Origin: Heterodera schachtii
Lineage: Eukaryota > Nematoda > Chromadorea > Rhabditida > Heteroderidae
Assembly: GCA_023374025.1 (NCBI GenBank)
Contig: SIJG01000076.1
Span: 228,552-292,551 of the forward strand
Reading direction: 5' to 3'
Length of the DNA: 64,000 bases
Position 1 is the first letter of the stretch, and every line of letters begins with the position of its first letter. The notes beneath the pieces are model-generated. The model had not been told where the DNA came from. It searched no databases and saw only the letters and a list, made by a program, of their open reading frames with translations. This document shows, in pieces, positions 34,325 through 46,251 of the stretch. The position numbers and the translations under genes are program-made.

Positions 34325-34549
34325 CTATGGTGGTGTAATTTCCTCCAAATGTTTCTCAATCTTTTCCTGCTTTTTCTTGTTGTTTTCTTTCTTGACTCCA
34401 TTTACACAGTCACTTCCGACGAGACAAGGCACAACGCCACAACAAAAGCCAAAACAGTAACCAACATCAATTATGGCAGAAGTGGCGAAACTGCCTGCAC
34501 ATAGTGTAATCGTGCAACAAATACAGGGACAGCAGCAGATACAATCCAA
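34325..34549 (-). CDS. small Cys-rich hypothetical protein
   Basis: 74 residues from a Met to a stop. The N-terminal half is dominated by Cys and hydrophobic residues (MDCICCCPCICCTITL; GFCCGVVPCLVG). A lysine-rich tail (KKENNKKKQEKIEKHLEE) follows. No typical signal peptide; the Cys clusters could be palmitoylated or bind metal. I do not recognise the family. The tail may be intron read-through, in which case the true C-terminus differs. Confidence 0.4.
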   Translation of the reverse strand: MDCICCCPCICCTITLCAGSFATSAIIDVGYCFGFCCGVVPCLVGSDCVNGVKKENNKKKQEKIEKHLEEITPP

Positions 34550-34796
34550 ATCGGAAGCTAAAAAACCAAAAGTAACAAAAACAAATTTTCATTTTTCATT
34601 GATTGAAGTCAAACCTCATTTTTTAATTAATATTTTTATTCATTTAGTTTTTGAAAATGTTTAGCCTTTTTTATACAAAAACCATAATAATTTACACAAA
34701 AAATGTCCCTATTTGCTTGAGGTTAGAAAAACAAAGTCAGCTAATAAAATTGCTGGCTTTTTCAAATTAATTAACCGCAAGCGAAAATTGAATATT

Positions 34797-35600
34797 ATGC
34801 GATTTTTTTACGGCGTTTCGTCGACTCGTCATCACAAAGTTTCTCCATACGAACACAAACAGCATCGGTAGCAAAACATGCATTTGGACAATTCGGAGAA
34901 TGATTAATTGCATCGTCAAGCTTTTGTTCTTCATTTTTAACCCTAAAATGAAAATATTTTAAATGTTAAAAATAAAATATTTTGCCTTTTTGCTTTTTCT
35001 CATAATAATAAGTGTCGAAATATTCGCTAATTTCTTTCTGGTTTTTGTCCGTCGCCAAACAATTTAAAATTTGAAGTTTCTTAAATAATTGAATGGCTTC
35101 CAATGCTGCTTTGTCCAGCAGGTCATTATTTTCAATGCTAAATATAATTAATTAATAATAATTATAAATTTTGACAAAATAAATTACTTTGTCTTTTGGT
35201 TTTTGCATATACATTTTTCAAGTTTTGCAACTTCTTTTTGTTTCTTTGATGTTTTTATTTCATTTTCAATTGTCTTCTTTATGCGAAATGTATTATACAT
35301 ATGTTTCTAATTTTTTGAGTTTTTTGGTCATTTTCATCTCAATGTCTTTTAAAAAAAATTTTAATAAGCCAAAAAAATTCTTTACTTCTTCACGTGTCAC
35401 AAGTCGGAACCAATTTTGAAAACGAAATAGTACACAAAAATTGGGGACGGTATACAATGAGAGTAATTTTTTGAAAGTATCGCACCCCATCGAATATTCA
35501 CCCTTTTCTGTTCCGTAAGAGGCCAAAGGCGACTGTGCTCATTGACAAGAATTTGTCCAATTAAGGTACTTGGACTTTCCACAGTAAAATGTGGTACAAA
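34797..35600 (-). CDS. unidentified hydrophilic multi-exon candidate
   Basis: Coding-like minus-strand pieces: KEVAKLEKCICKNQKTK (about 35,250-35,200), SIENNDLLDKAALEAIQLFK (about 35,140-34,985) and DAINHSPNCPNACFATDAVC with a RKKIA stop (about 34,940-34,797). The last piece follows an ATTTTAG acceptor. The product is rich in Lys and Glu and probably helical. No family recognised; upstream exons are uncertain. Confidence 0.35.
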
Positions 35601-35875
35601 TTTTGGAACTGTCCCGCCTCACGGTGGGACTTAAAAACATGGAAAAGCCAAGTTCAAATCTTCAGAGGAGAATTTTTAGTTTTGAATTTTTACAATTTAA
35701 CTTCTTAAAGCCAAAAGATTCGAAACAGAAGCATTATTTAAAATCAAAAATAATTTTAGTATATTTTTTACAACATTTTAGTTTAAAAAAAGCAAACAAA
35801 AAAATGTTCCCAATTTTGAAAATGAAATAGTGCACAAAAAGGGAGGGATGGTTAGACGAAAAGAGAAATTTTTAG

Positions 35876-36334
35876 GCACAGCTCTGATGCGCGCGAGCGG
35901 TCGGGGACACGTGGACGTTGGTGAGAAAAGTTGTGGCAAATTTTACAATTTTTCCTCAATTTCAGTGACTTTTCTCGTCGAACAAGGCACCGACCTTGAC
36001 CACACCGACACTGACGGATACAACGCGTTGATGTGCGCAGTGAAGAACAGAAGGACGGAAATGGCACGTCATTTGGTGACCATCGGCGCGAACACTGACC
36101 AAATTGGCATTGATGGTGAGCAAAAAGTGGTTAAACCGCACGGCATTTATGTAATTTTCTCCCATTTGCAGGCAAACGGGCGCGCGACTTGGCTGAAGAA
36201 AGCGGACTTGCCGAAATGATTGACATTTTCCGTGCCGCGGCTGAGCAGCGGGAAAACGCCGATGGGTAAAATAGGAATGTTTTTTGATCCAAAAAACAAC
36301 AACACAAATTTTCAGACATCAGAACGAACATTAA
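35876..36334 (+). CDS. ankyrin-repeat protein, 3' exons
   Basis: Exons 35876-35920, 35966-36115, 36172-36265 and 36316-36334 join in frame across GT-AG introns of 45-56 bp. They encode TALMRASGRGHVDVV, then FLVEQGTDLDHTDTDGYNAL, then ARHLVTIGANTD, then RARDLAEESGLAEMIDIF and a short NADGHQNEH end. These are about two and a half ankyrin repeats, which serve protein binding. The first exon begins at an acceptor (TTTTTAG), so the gene starts upstream, but I found no further exons. Partial model. Confidence 0.7.
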
Positions 36335-36663
36335 CAGCGGATGAGGAGGGAATCGCGGCTCAAAAGAATTGGACGGATGTGCCAATTATTCGGAAGATAT
36401 TCTCGAGCACTTATGTATTTATTGTAGTGTATTTGTTCATATTTGAATTCACTTGTCGTGTTTGTCTGCTCTGATTGTACTTAAATAACAATTTTTTATT
36501 TAACAAAGAAAAAATAATTATAGGCATTCTAATTAAAAATTCAAAAAAGGGTCGATCATTTTTGAAATAATTCATTCATTGATTCCGTTGATCACTGGTT
36601 GGCTCCGCTGAGCTCGAGAACAGTTGTTCATTGAAATGTGTTTGTTGGAACGGAGAAAAGTGA

Positions 36664-37133
36664 TCATGGAAGGCGCCCGGAAAATGCGTCAGTGGAAAAT
36701 GCGTCAGCGGAAAATGCGTCAGTGAAACTATAAAACCAAGTTCCTTGGGTTTTGGAGGTAGCTGATCACGAATTGAACATCCATTTTGGCCTATTCCGAA
36801 CACCGGACCCGAATTCGAACAAAAGGTCGAAAGTTCAAATTTTCGAATTTTGCATTTTTGGTTCGAAAAAGGCATAAATGTTTTTTATTGATGAATTGAT
36901 GACTTTTAATTTGTTTCCGTGTATTTAAACCGATTTTTAAGAAAAACCTAATTTCGAAAATTTAGACTTTTCAACTTTTTGTTCGAGTTCTGGTCCGGGG
37001 TTCGGAATTCAGAACGATGTTTTTACAGAAATTTACTTCTATACTACAATACTAATGCCATAGAACTTTCTTTTAAAATATTTATATCACTGACGCATTT
37101 TCCACTGACCGATTTTCCGGTCACGTCATGGAA
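36664..37133. mobile_element. TIR MITE with tandem AAAATGCGTCAGTGG units
   Basis: The body is 36672-37125 (454 bp). TCATGGAA flanks it at 36664-36671 and 37126-37133. The left arm has three GGAAAATGCGTCAG units and the right arm inverted copies. The interior (CGAACxCCGGxCCCGAATTCG) recurs at 47,741-48,080, whose outer ends are less complete. Confidence 0.78.
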
Positions 37134-37139
37134 TAGTCA

Positions 37140-37565
37140 ATGTAACTGCAAATGAATTGCTTTTTATTAATCAAATATGCTTTTCGGCATTTCAAATTAC
37201 TCAATTCGAAGTTTCTTAAAGCGAATTTTGTTGGGCAACGGATGGTCGGCGGTGAAAATCTTCGATATTCGAAAGCTGTCCAATTAGCAAGTCTCGCATT
37301 TGGTCCGTTGTCCTTGCGAATTATGATTTGTCGCCAAATTGTCAATTCTGCTTTGCCATCGAAATCCCAATGAAAAACAAAAAATTAAATAAATAAAGGG
37401 GGGGGGGCTAGTGTATAAAGTCAAAATAAATCAAAAGCCCACCGATTGTTTTACTTTGGGTTCATTAAACTGCAAAATGCCGAAAAATCTTTCATTAAAA
37501 TGTTTCTCACTTTTTCCTTAAACGTTATCGTTTCATTTGCGGTAATTAGCACCGGCACAGTTTTG
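37140..37565 (-). CDS. unidentified two-exon candidate
   Basis: Two coding-like pieces on the minus strand: KTVPVLITANETITFKEKV (about 37,565-37,510) and ELTIWRQIIIRKDNGPNARL (about 37,360-37,130). The second is followed by NWTAFEYRRF and then more hydrophilic sequence to a stop. It may belong to the F-box-associated type proteins of cyst nematodes, but I cannot confirm this. Confidence 0.35.
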
Positions 37566-37849
37566 TCGTAAGTTATGATTGCAAAAAATAACAAAATACT
37601 GATAAACAAATTAAAATGTTAAAATTATCAATAAAAAAGGTTTAAAAATATTTTCCTAAATACAATAGTTTTGTATGTATTCATTTTATTTATGGATATT
37701 GACGTTAAAACAGGACGAAATTTTTGGCTAAAAACAATTTTTATTTTCGTACATTTCTCAACAAAATAAAGCGGGGCAGAAAAAATATTTAAATAAAAAA
37801 CAAATCCCAGCCAAAAGTCAGCGGACGACACCCAACTCGTACTAGGCCA

Positions 37850-38230
37850 ACTCGTACTGCCCCAACTCGTACTGTTTTTCGACAAAAAAATGGTCATAAC
37901 TTTTGTCAAAGTCGACCAAATTAAATATTCTTGGTACCATCGATAGCCCTTAATGTTCTCTATCTAACCACCAAGTTTCAAAAAATTTGATAAAGTTTGA
38001 AAAAAGTTATAAAAGAAAAATTTTTACCAAGTGGAAAATGCGTTATTTATGCTCAATATATCGGAACTAGTGCGCAGAAAAAAAAGGCGTATGCCTCAAA
38101 AGTCGGTCTCTACTAATAACTAGAAAAGTAGATTAACAACAGCCAAAAAAAAACAACATGTTTTTCGTGCGTTTCAGGCCACGAAGATCTCAGGAAAAAA
38201 TAGGCTTTTGCCTAAAAATGTGATCCCTAA
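37850..38230. repeat. repeat debris with CCAACTCGTACT units
   Basis: Three units of CCAACTCGTACTG-type sequence lie at 37,830-37,875. A decayed GATCCCTA end near 38,220 relates to the MITE family at 22,434. No intact element. Confidence 0.45.
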
Positions 38231-38546
38231 TGGGGATAAATAGTGAAATATGGAAAATAAAATTGGAAAGAATGGCGCGACAAAAATAAATGGACGGCAT
38301 ACCTAAATTCTCTTATCGTTTGGCGCTCTCTCGTCAACTGCAATATAATCAATTTTTTCATTTAACATAAACATAAAGTAAATTCAATTTCAATTAATAA
38401 TTCAAAAAAGGATCGATCGATCATTTATCAAATAATTCATTCATTCATTCTGCTGATCACTGCGTGGCCCCGCGCGACTCGAACACCCGTTTTCGTCATT
38501 TTTATCTGGTCGAGACAATGGCTTAAATTAAAAAATTAAAAGCCAT

Positions 38547-38860
38547 TTAATTCTGTGAAAAAGAATTTAGCAATGACACGCTTTCCATTGGCTCACTGCT
38601 TACACTGACTGACTTACCCAATGCAGTTTTTGAAGCGTTCAAATAAAAAAAACACATCACATTGTTCAAAGTATTCGCCGAATTTCCATCTTTTTTCTCC
38701 CCAACAATCGGAAATCTTTGCATTATCCACAACGTAAAGATCCTGTATCCGATTTTGTCTCCAATGTCAGCTTTTCCTTGGTCCGTTCATTCACCAATTC
38801 AAATGGCACAATTGGCGTTAACACGTGAAAAGTAAAGTTGACAGTGCTTTAAAAAAATAG
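38547..38860 (-). CDS. possible F-box-associated domain fragment
   Basis: The minus-strand piece VNFTFHVLTPIVPFELVNER followed by TKEKLTLETKSD (about 38,860-38,755) resembles the repeated PFEL-N-TGE-L pattern that I associate with large cyst-nematode F-box protein families. A stop follows soon after in the same frame. A second frame continues at 38,732-38,547. Fragment or pseudogene. Confidence 0.35.
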
Positions 38861-38933
38861 ATATCACAAATTAAAGCAAAAACAATAATAATATTTTTTT
38901 AAATGCGAAAATTTACAGTTTTGGCAAGACCCA

Positions 38934-39720
38934 TTACGATACGCCGGTCTGACGCGTCACCAAATGCCGAATCAAAAAAGATACGCTCGCCAACCCACCG
39001 GCGACAAATGTGATGATACAGGCAAACATTTCATTTGTTTTGTACTTTCTTTGTCTTGCAAAAACGGTGTACCCGTCTGCACCATCAAATGGAATTATTG
39101 AAACCTTAATACAATAACAATTAAAGCAGGGCATTACGCCCTAAATAGACAAAGTGCGCGAATCAATTTTTAATTTTTTTTTTCAAAAAACCAAGCACCA
39201 ATAGTCTGGTGATTTCAGTTGCTTTGATTATGAACTAAAAATTCTGACAAAATCCACGCATTACCCTAACAAATCTGTCGCAGTGCATAGGGTTCAGCCA
39301 CGCTGAGAGGGTATGACAGATTTCGTGGAGACATCTGCGCGCCAAATTGTATTCGTTTTCATTTTGGCAGCAATGAATTGCGCGTCGAAGTTTTTGAACT
39401 TTGCCGCAACTTTTGCCCCCGTTTTTTTTGCGTATAAAAACGCAGGCACAAGCGTTCCAAGCAAAAAAGACTATGAGAATGCTGACGACGAACGCTCCAA
39501 TGTACGCTGACGTAATGGAAAATTGCGAGCCGCTTAGGATGATCGGCTGCTGCTGCCCGTTCTTTCCGTTGAGCCTTTCGCCGATGCTTGGTCCGTTGGT
39601 GGCACTTTCCGTGTCGGGCATTGTCGTCCTCTGTCCGGTGATGCCAATTTCAGTCAGTCCGTACAGATTGACACAACAGCACCACCGATGATGTAGCCAC
39701 TGATTTTGGCCTGAATTTCA
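38934..39720 (-). CDS. unidentified membrane-protein candidate
   Basis: The minus strand encodes SAYIGAFVVSILIVFFAWNA at about 39,510-39,450, a clear TM segment, followed by a basic IRKKNGGK stop-transfer and a Cys-containing tail. A second hydrophobic stretch (MFACIITFVAGGLASVSFLI) lies at 39,030-38,970. An acceptor near 39,715 leads into the first exon. The two parts may belong to one gene. Family not recognised. Confidence 0.4.
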
Positions 39721-39803
39721 AAACAGACAAATGAATATGTAAATTGGCTAAAAATATTTATTAATGCGCACTTTATTCCTCCCACCCTCCATCTTTAATT
39801 CAT

Positions 39804-39908
39804 GTGTTTATCAGGGATGGGCCAAATCGGAAAATAAAATGCGAAACGCGAAAGCAAGTGCCAAAAAAGCGATATATGCGAAAGCGAAAGCCCATCCCTG
39901 GGTTTATT
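39804..39908. mobile_element. miniature hAT-like element, 89 bp
   Basis: CAGGGATGGGC at 39812 and its inverse GCCCATCCCTG ending at 39900 bound an 89-bp body with GCGAAAGC repeats. Flanks GTGTTTAT and GGTTTAT match if one base was lost. Confidence 0.65.
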
Positions 39909-40160
39909 GCAGTTTGCTTTGCATCAGATTTTGTTGAAAATAAAGCATAATTCTTGTTATTAATAAGAAGAGATCAAAAATGCAGTTATGGTAACGATTG
40001 AACTTTCTGGAAGGGGGCCTTATTAAATTCCTGAATAAAATGATTTTTTTGGATTTTTCTCCGTCGCGGGCACTTTTTTAGTAATTAACTGAATGGATAG
40101 TCTTTTGCTTTTAGCATATTAATGGAAATAGAGTTTCCAACTTTCAAGATATGCTACTAC

Positions 40161-40310
40161 TAGGGATCGGGTTTTTATAGGCGAAAAAGTCCAAAATAAG
40201 GGCGAAAATAAAGTCGAAAAGGTTCCAAATTAGGTAAAATTTTTAAATTGCTGTTTTTATATGAAAACAATTTCAAATTAAACAAACAATTTTATTCACT
40301 CAGTTATATA
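40161..40310. mobile_element. left end of a TAGGGAT-family MITE
   Basis: TAGGGATCGGGTTTTTATAG followed by GGCGAAAAAGTCCAAAATA corresponds to the left side of the element at 22434. No right end was found in place. Confidence 0.6.
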
Positions 40311-40798
40311 CAGGGTTTCTTTTTTAGGCAAATGCCTAAAATTTTGCGCACTTGATACGCAAAGATAAGCACGAAAAACGCATTTTCCGCCTGGTTTGGA
40401 GTGTCTACGGTGACTTTTATAATGTCTATTTTTGCCTATTTCGCGGTTTTTGTGCCTAATGTGCCTATTTTAAAAGCTTCTTTTAATGCCATGGTACACA
40501 CACCGTTTCAAAAAACGAGATGTGTACCAATAAATAGAGAGTGCAGAGAAAAACATTATCTTTTTTTCTCTAATTTTTTGTCTCCTTTTGGCGTACTATC
40601 TAATATTTTCATTATTCGGAAAAACAACATTTACTTCGTGATGTTTAACTTTTTTTCGGCATGTTAAATCCACACCAAATTTTGCATATCGATAGAGAAA
40701 AAAATTTTGCATCGATTAATGCGAAAGTAACTTTTGTTTATGCGCTAGATCAAAAGTTACATATTTAAAATTAATAAATTTTATTTTTTAATAGATTG

Positions 40799-43371
40799 AT
40801 GGCTAAACGAAAATTAATAAGTGAGCTGCAAAACAAAAAAGCGGCCCAAAAACGATGGGACAAGCGGGAGGAGAGAAAAGCGCAAACGGCCAAGGCGATA
40901 CAAGCTCGCCTGGCCAAGAAAAGTGAGTTTTTTCACCAATTTTTAATTTAAAAATAATTTATTTAAATTTCAGACACTCCACAGCCGAATCCCGATGCCG
41001 AAACGCCACAGCAGGACGAAGCAGGGCCGTCAACATCTGCTGCATCGGCCGGAGAAGCGATGGAGCCACCGCCGCCAACCCCAGGACCAGTGCCGACGCC
41101 CGAGATGGACGAGGAACTTTTGGAATTTGGCTTTTCGCTGCCGTCAACACCTGCAACTCCAATCGGCGATTTGGTGCCGTTTCCGTCAACGCCCATCGCG
41201 CCAATGGACATCGGAGAGATGACTCCACCACCGTTGGTCATCGACGACCGATCAGAGCGCATCGAACAGCTGGAGATGGAGCTCAAGAACCGGGATGACA
41301 CCATCCAATTTCTGCGGGAGCAGGTGCGCAACCGTGATGCGCTGATCACTGCCCTGCGGCGCCAGCTTGAGCAATGTGCGCCACCACCAACGGCGACACC
41401 AACCACCAGCAAAAGTGAGTTAAATTTCGATGCCTTCTCTTCACAATTAATTTTTTTATAAATTCATCATTCATTTTTTGTCCATTTTAGCAACGCCGAA
41501 CAGAGGAAGACCAAGAAAGGCCATTGACGAACTCCAGCGCAGCTCGCGAAAACGGTTGACGGAGCAGATTTTGGACGCCATTGATCGGGACCGATCGAGA
41601 TCGGCAAGCCGGGGTTCACTGGAGCGCATCCATCGAGAAGTCCGGCACAAATTCGGCCATTATACACCAAAAAAGGCACAACCGAAGAAGGGCAAAGATG
41701 AAATGGAGGCCAATGACGGCTTGCTATTGATGACCCAACTTGGCACACAAAAAGCTTATCAGCGGATGAAAGCTACCCTTCGTCTGATCCACCAAAAATT
41801 CGACATTTTACCGCCATTAAAAAAGGTGGGTTTGGGTTGATCAGAAAGTGCAATTTGGTGTTTTGGTTGGTCACCCTCAAACGACGGATTTGCGCGCCAT
41901 TGCGCTACGAGCAAATTGAAACCAATGGCGGTGTTGGCTTTGTGTGTGCTGATGTCAGATCTGCGCTTGAGTCCCGATTTTGTGCGGCCAAAGACAATTT
42001 GATCAATTTTGGCAACAATATTTTTGTGAAAATTAGCGGAGACTACGGTCAAAGCTTCACCAAAATTACTGTCTCCTTTTTCCAAGCTGTGCGGTCAAAT
42101 TCGCCGTCAAACAATTTTATTGTTGCTGTTTTTCCGGCCAAAGACAGCAGAGAAAATTTGGAGCGGTATGGAGAGGCACTTTAGGAAAAATTGGTCAAAT
42201 TGAGGCGTTGGCGGGGAAAACAGTGAAATGGTAGAGACGACAAAGCTAAACCACCCACATTTCAATTTAAAGGTTCATTGGTGGCGACATCAGCTTTATT
42301 TGGTCATTGATCGGTCACTGCGGTTCAGCCGTTACAACTTTTCCGTCCCCAATTTGCACGTGCCGAGCTGATCAGATGCTTCATGAGCAATGCTGCCAAC
42401 ACAGGACAATTGATCAAACAGTGGAACTCGCGGAACAATACCGAGCAGCATTGCAAAATGGCGACAAGGCGACTGCAGCGGTTCGATCGGCATCAATGGG
42501 CATCACGAAACCGCCTCTTCTCCGTTCAATTAACTTTGATCGGATCATCCCTGCCCCTTTTCACGTCTTTCAAGGCATTGGAAATGCCATTGTTCGAGAA
42601 CTTGAGAGGCAGGAGGGATGTGCACCGATTGCTCAACAGTTCTTCAGAAGGATCGGGGCCCGAAGGGAACAATTTCGAAAAAGGGATTTGACCGGCAACT
42701 CAATAAGAAAAATTTTGGTTCGCGCTACTGAAATGGCCGAACTTTTCACAATGGAATGGCCCAAAGCTATTTGTAGGACACTCGAACACCTCGGCAAAAT
42801 TCAAAATTTTTAAAAGTGTTTTGTCCCATTTTATTGAGATAAAATCATAAATTTTAGGCACAAATTTTGTCCCCAAATGACCTGGACGGACTTGAGCGAT
42901 CAATTGACGATTTCAAAGTGTTTTTGGCAGAGCAGGACCGGATGAGTGCCTTTCTCTCGAAGAAACCCAAGGCCCATCTTCTACTCTTCCACTTTGTGCC
43001 ATTTGCACGACAACATCAATTCATTGGCCTTTTGGATGAGCAGGGTGAAAAACAAATTGCTTAATTAGCACAAATTTTTAATATTTTCAAGGTGATGAAG
43101 CGCTTCATTCGGTGTGGCGAAGACTCGAACAATGGTGGAAATGTATGCCTGACGCGGAACAAATTTTGCAACAATTGGAGCACCATTTCGTCAACAATTG
43201 GCTGCTGGACACCGGAAGGATTGACGAATTGAAGCGGGTTTGTTTTTTTCAAAAGGTTTCCCTTTTCTGAATTCTCATCTTTAGAATTATGAAGAAAGGA
43301 AGGGCGAGGATGACATGGATGATGAAGCGGCGGAAGAAATTGATGACGAATGCCAAATTGATGTAATTTAA
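40799..43371 (+). CDS. multi-exon gene of an uncharacterised nematode-expanded family
   Basis: Supported exons: 40799-40922 (MAKRKLISELQNKKAAQKRW, basic), 40974-41414 (Pro-rich, then coiled coil RIEQLEMELKNRDDTI), 41491-41825 (RGRPRKAIDEL), 41837-42182 (VKISGDYGQSFTKI), about 42270-42811 (GGDISFIWSLIGHCGS; SMGITKPPLLRSIN), 42858-43044 (KPKAHLLLFHFVPFARQHQF), 43092-43237 and 43285-43371 (acidic end, stop). The SGD...K, GGD.. and PK.H.L..H blocks follow an order I recall from large, uncharacterised eukaryotic families thought to be mobile-element related. The reading frame at 41825-41890 and the donor after about 42,790 are unresolved, so a frameshift is possible. Confidence 0.6.
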
Positions 43372-43502
43372 CAAATTTGGATTAAAGGATGATTTTCATA
43401 AAAAAGTGAAGAAAAAAATGTTTTATTATTTTTGTTTATTTTTCAGAATATTTATTTGCCATTTTACAAGTCTTTTTTTGCTTAAAATCACCAAAAATGT
43501 TC

Positions 43503-43578
43503 ATTAACATGCATTGGGTTCGAACCTGGGAACCCCCTTTTGGTGACTAACACATAGACCACTGAGGCAAAAATTCAA
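43503..43578 (-). tRNA. tRNA-like segment (box A and box B)
   Basis: On the minus strand TGCCTCAGTGGTCTATG (box-A-like) is followed about 30 nt later by GGTTCGAACCC (box B). No acceptor stem pairs cleanly. Probably a tRNA-derived repeat or pseudogene. Confidence 0.4.
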
Positions 43579-43621
43579 ATCTTTTTGGAACTGGGAGGCA
43601 AAAACTGAAACGGTGTGTACA

Positions 43622-43860
43622 TTATTTTCAACCTCTCAGAAAGGGGGAGATAATTGGAGCCTGGTCGATTAATGGAGACCGGGAGATTATTTTTGAACCG
43701 CATTTTACATTTCAGAAAGTTGGATTTTTTTAATTTTGAAAAATTTCCATTTATTGGACCCGGGAAATTTGTGCTAATTTTTGGAAATTCATAACGCACT
43801 TCAGGGTTAGACAATATTAGTGGAATAAAGCTTAAAAAAAGGAAAATCGGGACAATTTTA
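43622..43860. repeat. second copy of the 268-690 repeat
   Basis: AGAAAGGGGGAGATAATTGG, GATTAATGGAGACxGGGAGA and GGAATAAAGCTTA blocks occur in the same order as in the first copy. Confidence 0.65.
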
Positions 43861-44024
43861 TATTTTATATTTTATTTGGTTTTTCTGACTTAAAGATGAA
43901 AAAAATTTTACCAGAAAAGGGAGAAGTGCACGGACGAAACACCCAAATAAGCCAAACGATTAAATAAATTTCAATGTAAATTCTAATTAAATAGCCAAAT
44001 AATGCTAAATGACATCATTTAACA

Positions 44025-44160
44025 GTATTTCTACGCCGGCCATGCGCATTATACTTTTCACGTTCAGCGGGCGGTAGCGGTTGCGAGGTGGTCGCACGCG
44101 GAAATTATTCTCTGTCCCTTCCTTTTCAAAGTGCCAATTGTTCCCGTCGTAAACTCTTGA
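44025..44160 (-). CDS. exon-like piece, family unknown
   Basis: The minus-strand frame reads VYDGNNWHFEKEGTENNFRV and continues to PPRNRYRPLNVKSIMRMAG, with a stop shortly after. Composition is protein-like, but there is no recognised family and no certain splice context. Confidence 0.3.
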
Positions 44161-44576
44161 CCAGCATACCCATTATTCTCGACTATTGCTCTTTCACTCT
44201 CGCATCGTTCTACGCTCTTTTTTCACCTGCACTTCGTCATGTTTGTAGGTCGGCGAATACCAATGCGCTCTTAGTACAGAATGTGTTGCAATTTTACGGT
44301 GTGAATTTTGGTAAAAACGTCGTACGGTTGCAGCACAATGTCCGACAGCGAATAATTGGCCTGAATTTGGGCACAATGGAAGTGACCAATGAACAAACAA
44401 GCACATAGATTCAATGGTCGTGAACCAATTCATACAATTAAAAAGGGGGGGGGGGTCGGCCAAAATGTTTGCGAAGGGGAGTCGGCCGCCGATTTTTTTT
44501 TGATGACTTTTTTTTTTGCTTTTCAAAAACCGTTTTTTCGGCGCGCTTTTTACAAAAAATTTTCGGGAACCGGGGG

Positions 44577-44602
44577 ACGGCGGTGCCGATAGACGCCGCC
44601 GG
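44577..44602 (+). repeat. GC-rich hairpin core, copy 5
   Basis: ACGGCGGTGCC-GATA-GACGCCGCCGG, followed by AGAAAATTTTGAAGTTTTGG and TTTGTTAACAGATTTTCACC. Confidence 0.75.
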
Positions 44603-45041
44603 AGAAAATTTTGAAGTTTTGGGTTTGCTTTGTTAACAGATTTTCACCAAAAATGGCCAGTTTTTGAGATTTAGAGTTAATTTTTTTATGCTTCTTTAAT
44701 TGCCCTTTGCCTGAATGAGTATTTCCTGCGCCGGCCTCGTCTCCTCTCTGTTGGTGAACATCGCCAGCATAATGAAGGGTTTTGTACAGGGTAGCCAGAT
44801 TAAAATTTTCAAAAGCCTCATTTGACAGGCAAAAAAGCCTCATTTTGGGTTAAAAAGCCTCATTTTTACAAAATTATTCAAAACACGTTTCAAATGTTCA
44901 AATATTATATTTTTGATTGTCCATGATCAATTTGAGCATTTTTTTGTTAGAAATAAGCATTTTTTGGGATTCTGAACATGAAAAACGAAGTCGATTTTTT
45001 TGCGGCGCTTTTTCCAAAAAACTTTTGGGGAACAAGGGGGC

Positions 45042-45067
45042 CCAGCGGTGCCGATAAGCGCCGCCGG
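45042..45067 (+). repeat. GC-rich hairpin core, copy 6
   Basis: CCAGCGGTGCC-GATA-AGCGCCGCCGG, preceded by GCGGCGCTTTTTCC. Confidence 0.75.
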
Positions 45068-46200
45068 GAGAAATTGTAATTTTTAATGCGATTTATTAAC
45101 AGATTTTGTCCGAGAAATGACCAAATTTTGCGATTTTAAGCAAATTTTGCTTGTAAATTTGAAATGATGATTTTCACAGCGAAAAATTGATCTAAATTGT
45201 AGGGAAATTTTGCTTGAAGAAATTGTTATTTTTCTTTTTTTAAAACTTGAAAACACCAAAATAGACCCACTTTGAAGTGAGTTATCAATTTTCAAAATTT
45301 TACTTGTCACTGGATAAAAAAAAATTGACGATTTGTTACTAAAGATTTTTCACGAGCGTTCTTAATTTCGGAAAGTCAAATAAAAGCATATTCGTACTCA
45401 CCCACCAAAAAAGCCATAAAATTGTTTTTTGAAATTTTTTGGAACAGAAAAATTTTCAGTAAATGCATAACCAAAAGAAGGACCATTTGATCTTGAAATA
45501 CTAATTTATTTTATTTTTAACTTTTTCATTTTAGAGAGAAAAAAAGTAATAAATATAATTGAACTCACCAAGCGATAGAGCATTAATTAAGTTTTTGGGG
45601 TGCCCATCGTTTATCAGGGAAAAGGGATTAAATTCAAAAATCTATAATAAAACTCCGAGAGGGACTGGGCTTTTCTGGCCTTAATTTCAAGAAATTAAAA
45701 AATGTAAGGTTGAATAGGTCTCAAAACGTTGCACCAATCTCTTTTAATGAAAAGAGTATTTAAGCAATTCTAGCCGATTTTTCGCGGAACACGATAAATC
45801 GTACAAAAATAAAATATACCAAAATATTGCAAAAGATTTGAATTCGCCTCGAAAATTGATAAGGATTTTGAATAAATTATTAATTAAGCATGGTTTTAAA
45901 GATGTTTGAAAACCAACTTTTTAAAAATGACTTGCCTAAATATTTTCCTATTGTATAATTATTTCATTTTTTTGCAATTTTTTTTTTGTTGCAAAAAGGG
46001 AGCATTATGAGAAAATTACAGATGAAATTCTCGCGTTTAAATTTTTGTAGCATTTATTAACAAAAATAAAGATAAGCCCATTTGGGCAGTCAAAAATGAA
46101 CTCATTTGTTAAAAATTTTCTGAAATCCTAAAAGTGGCGAGTTAAAGTTTTGGTCTTAAATTGTTTTATTAGTGCCCATGCCGAATAGTTCAACAATTTT
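45068..46200. other. no gene seen
   Basis: AT-rich, with no supported exon on either strand. Confidence 0.45.
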
Positions 46201-46251
46201 TTTTAAATTTTTTGTGCCAATTCCATTCACCAATAAAAATAACAACAAAAA

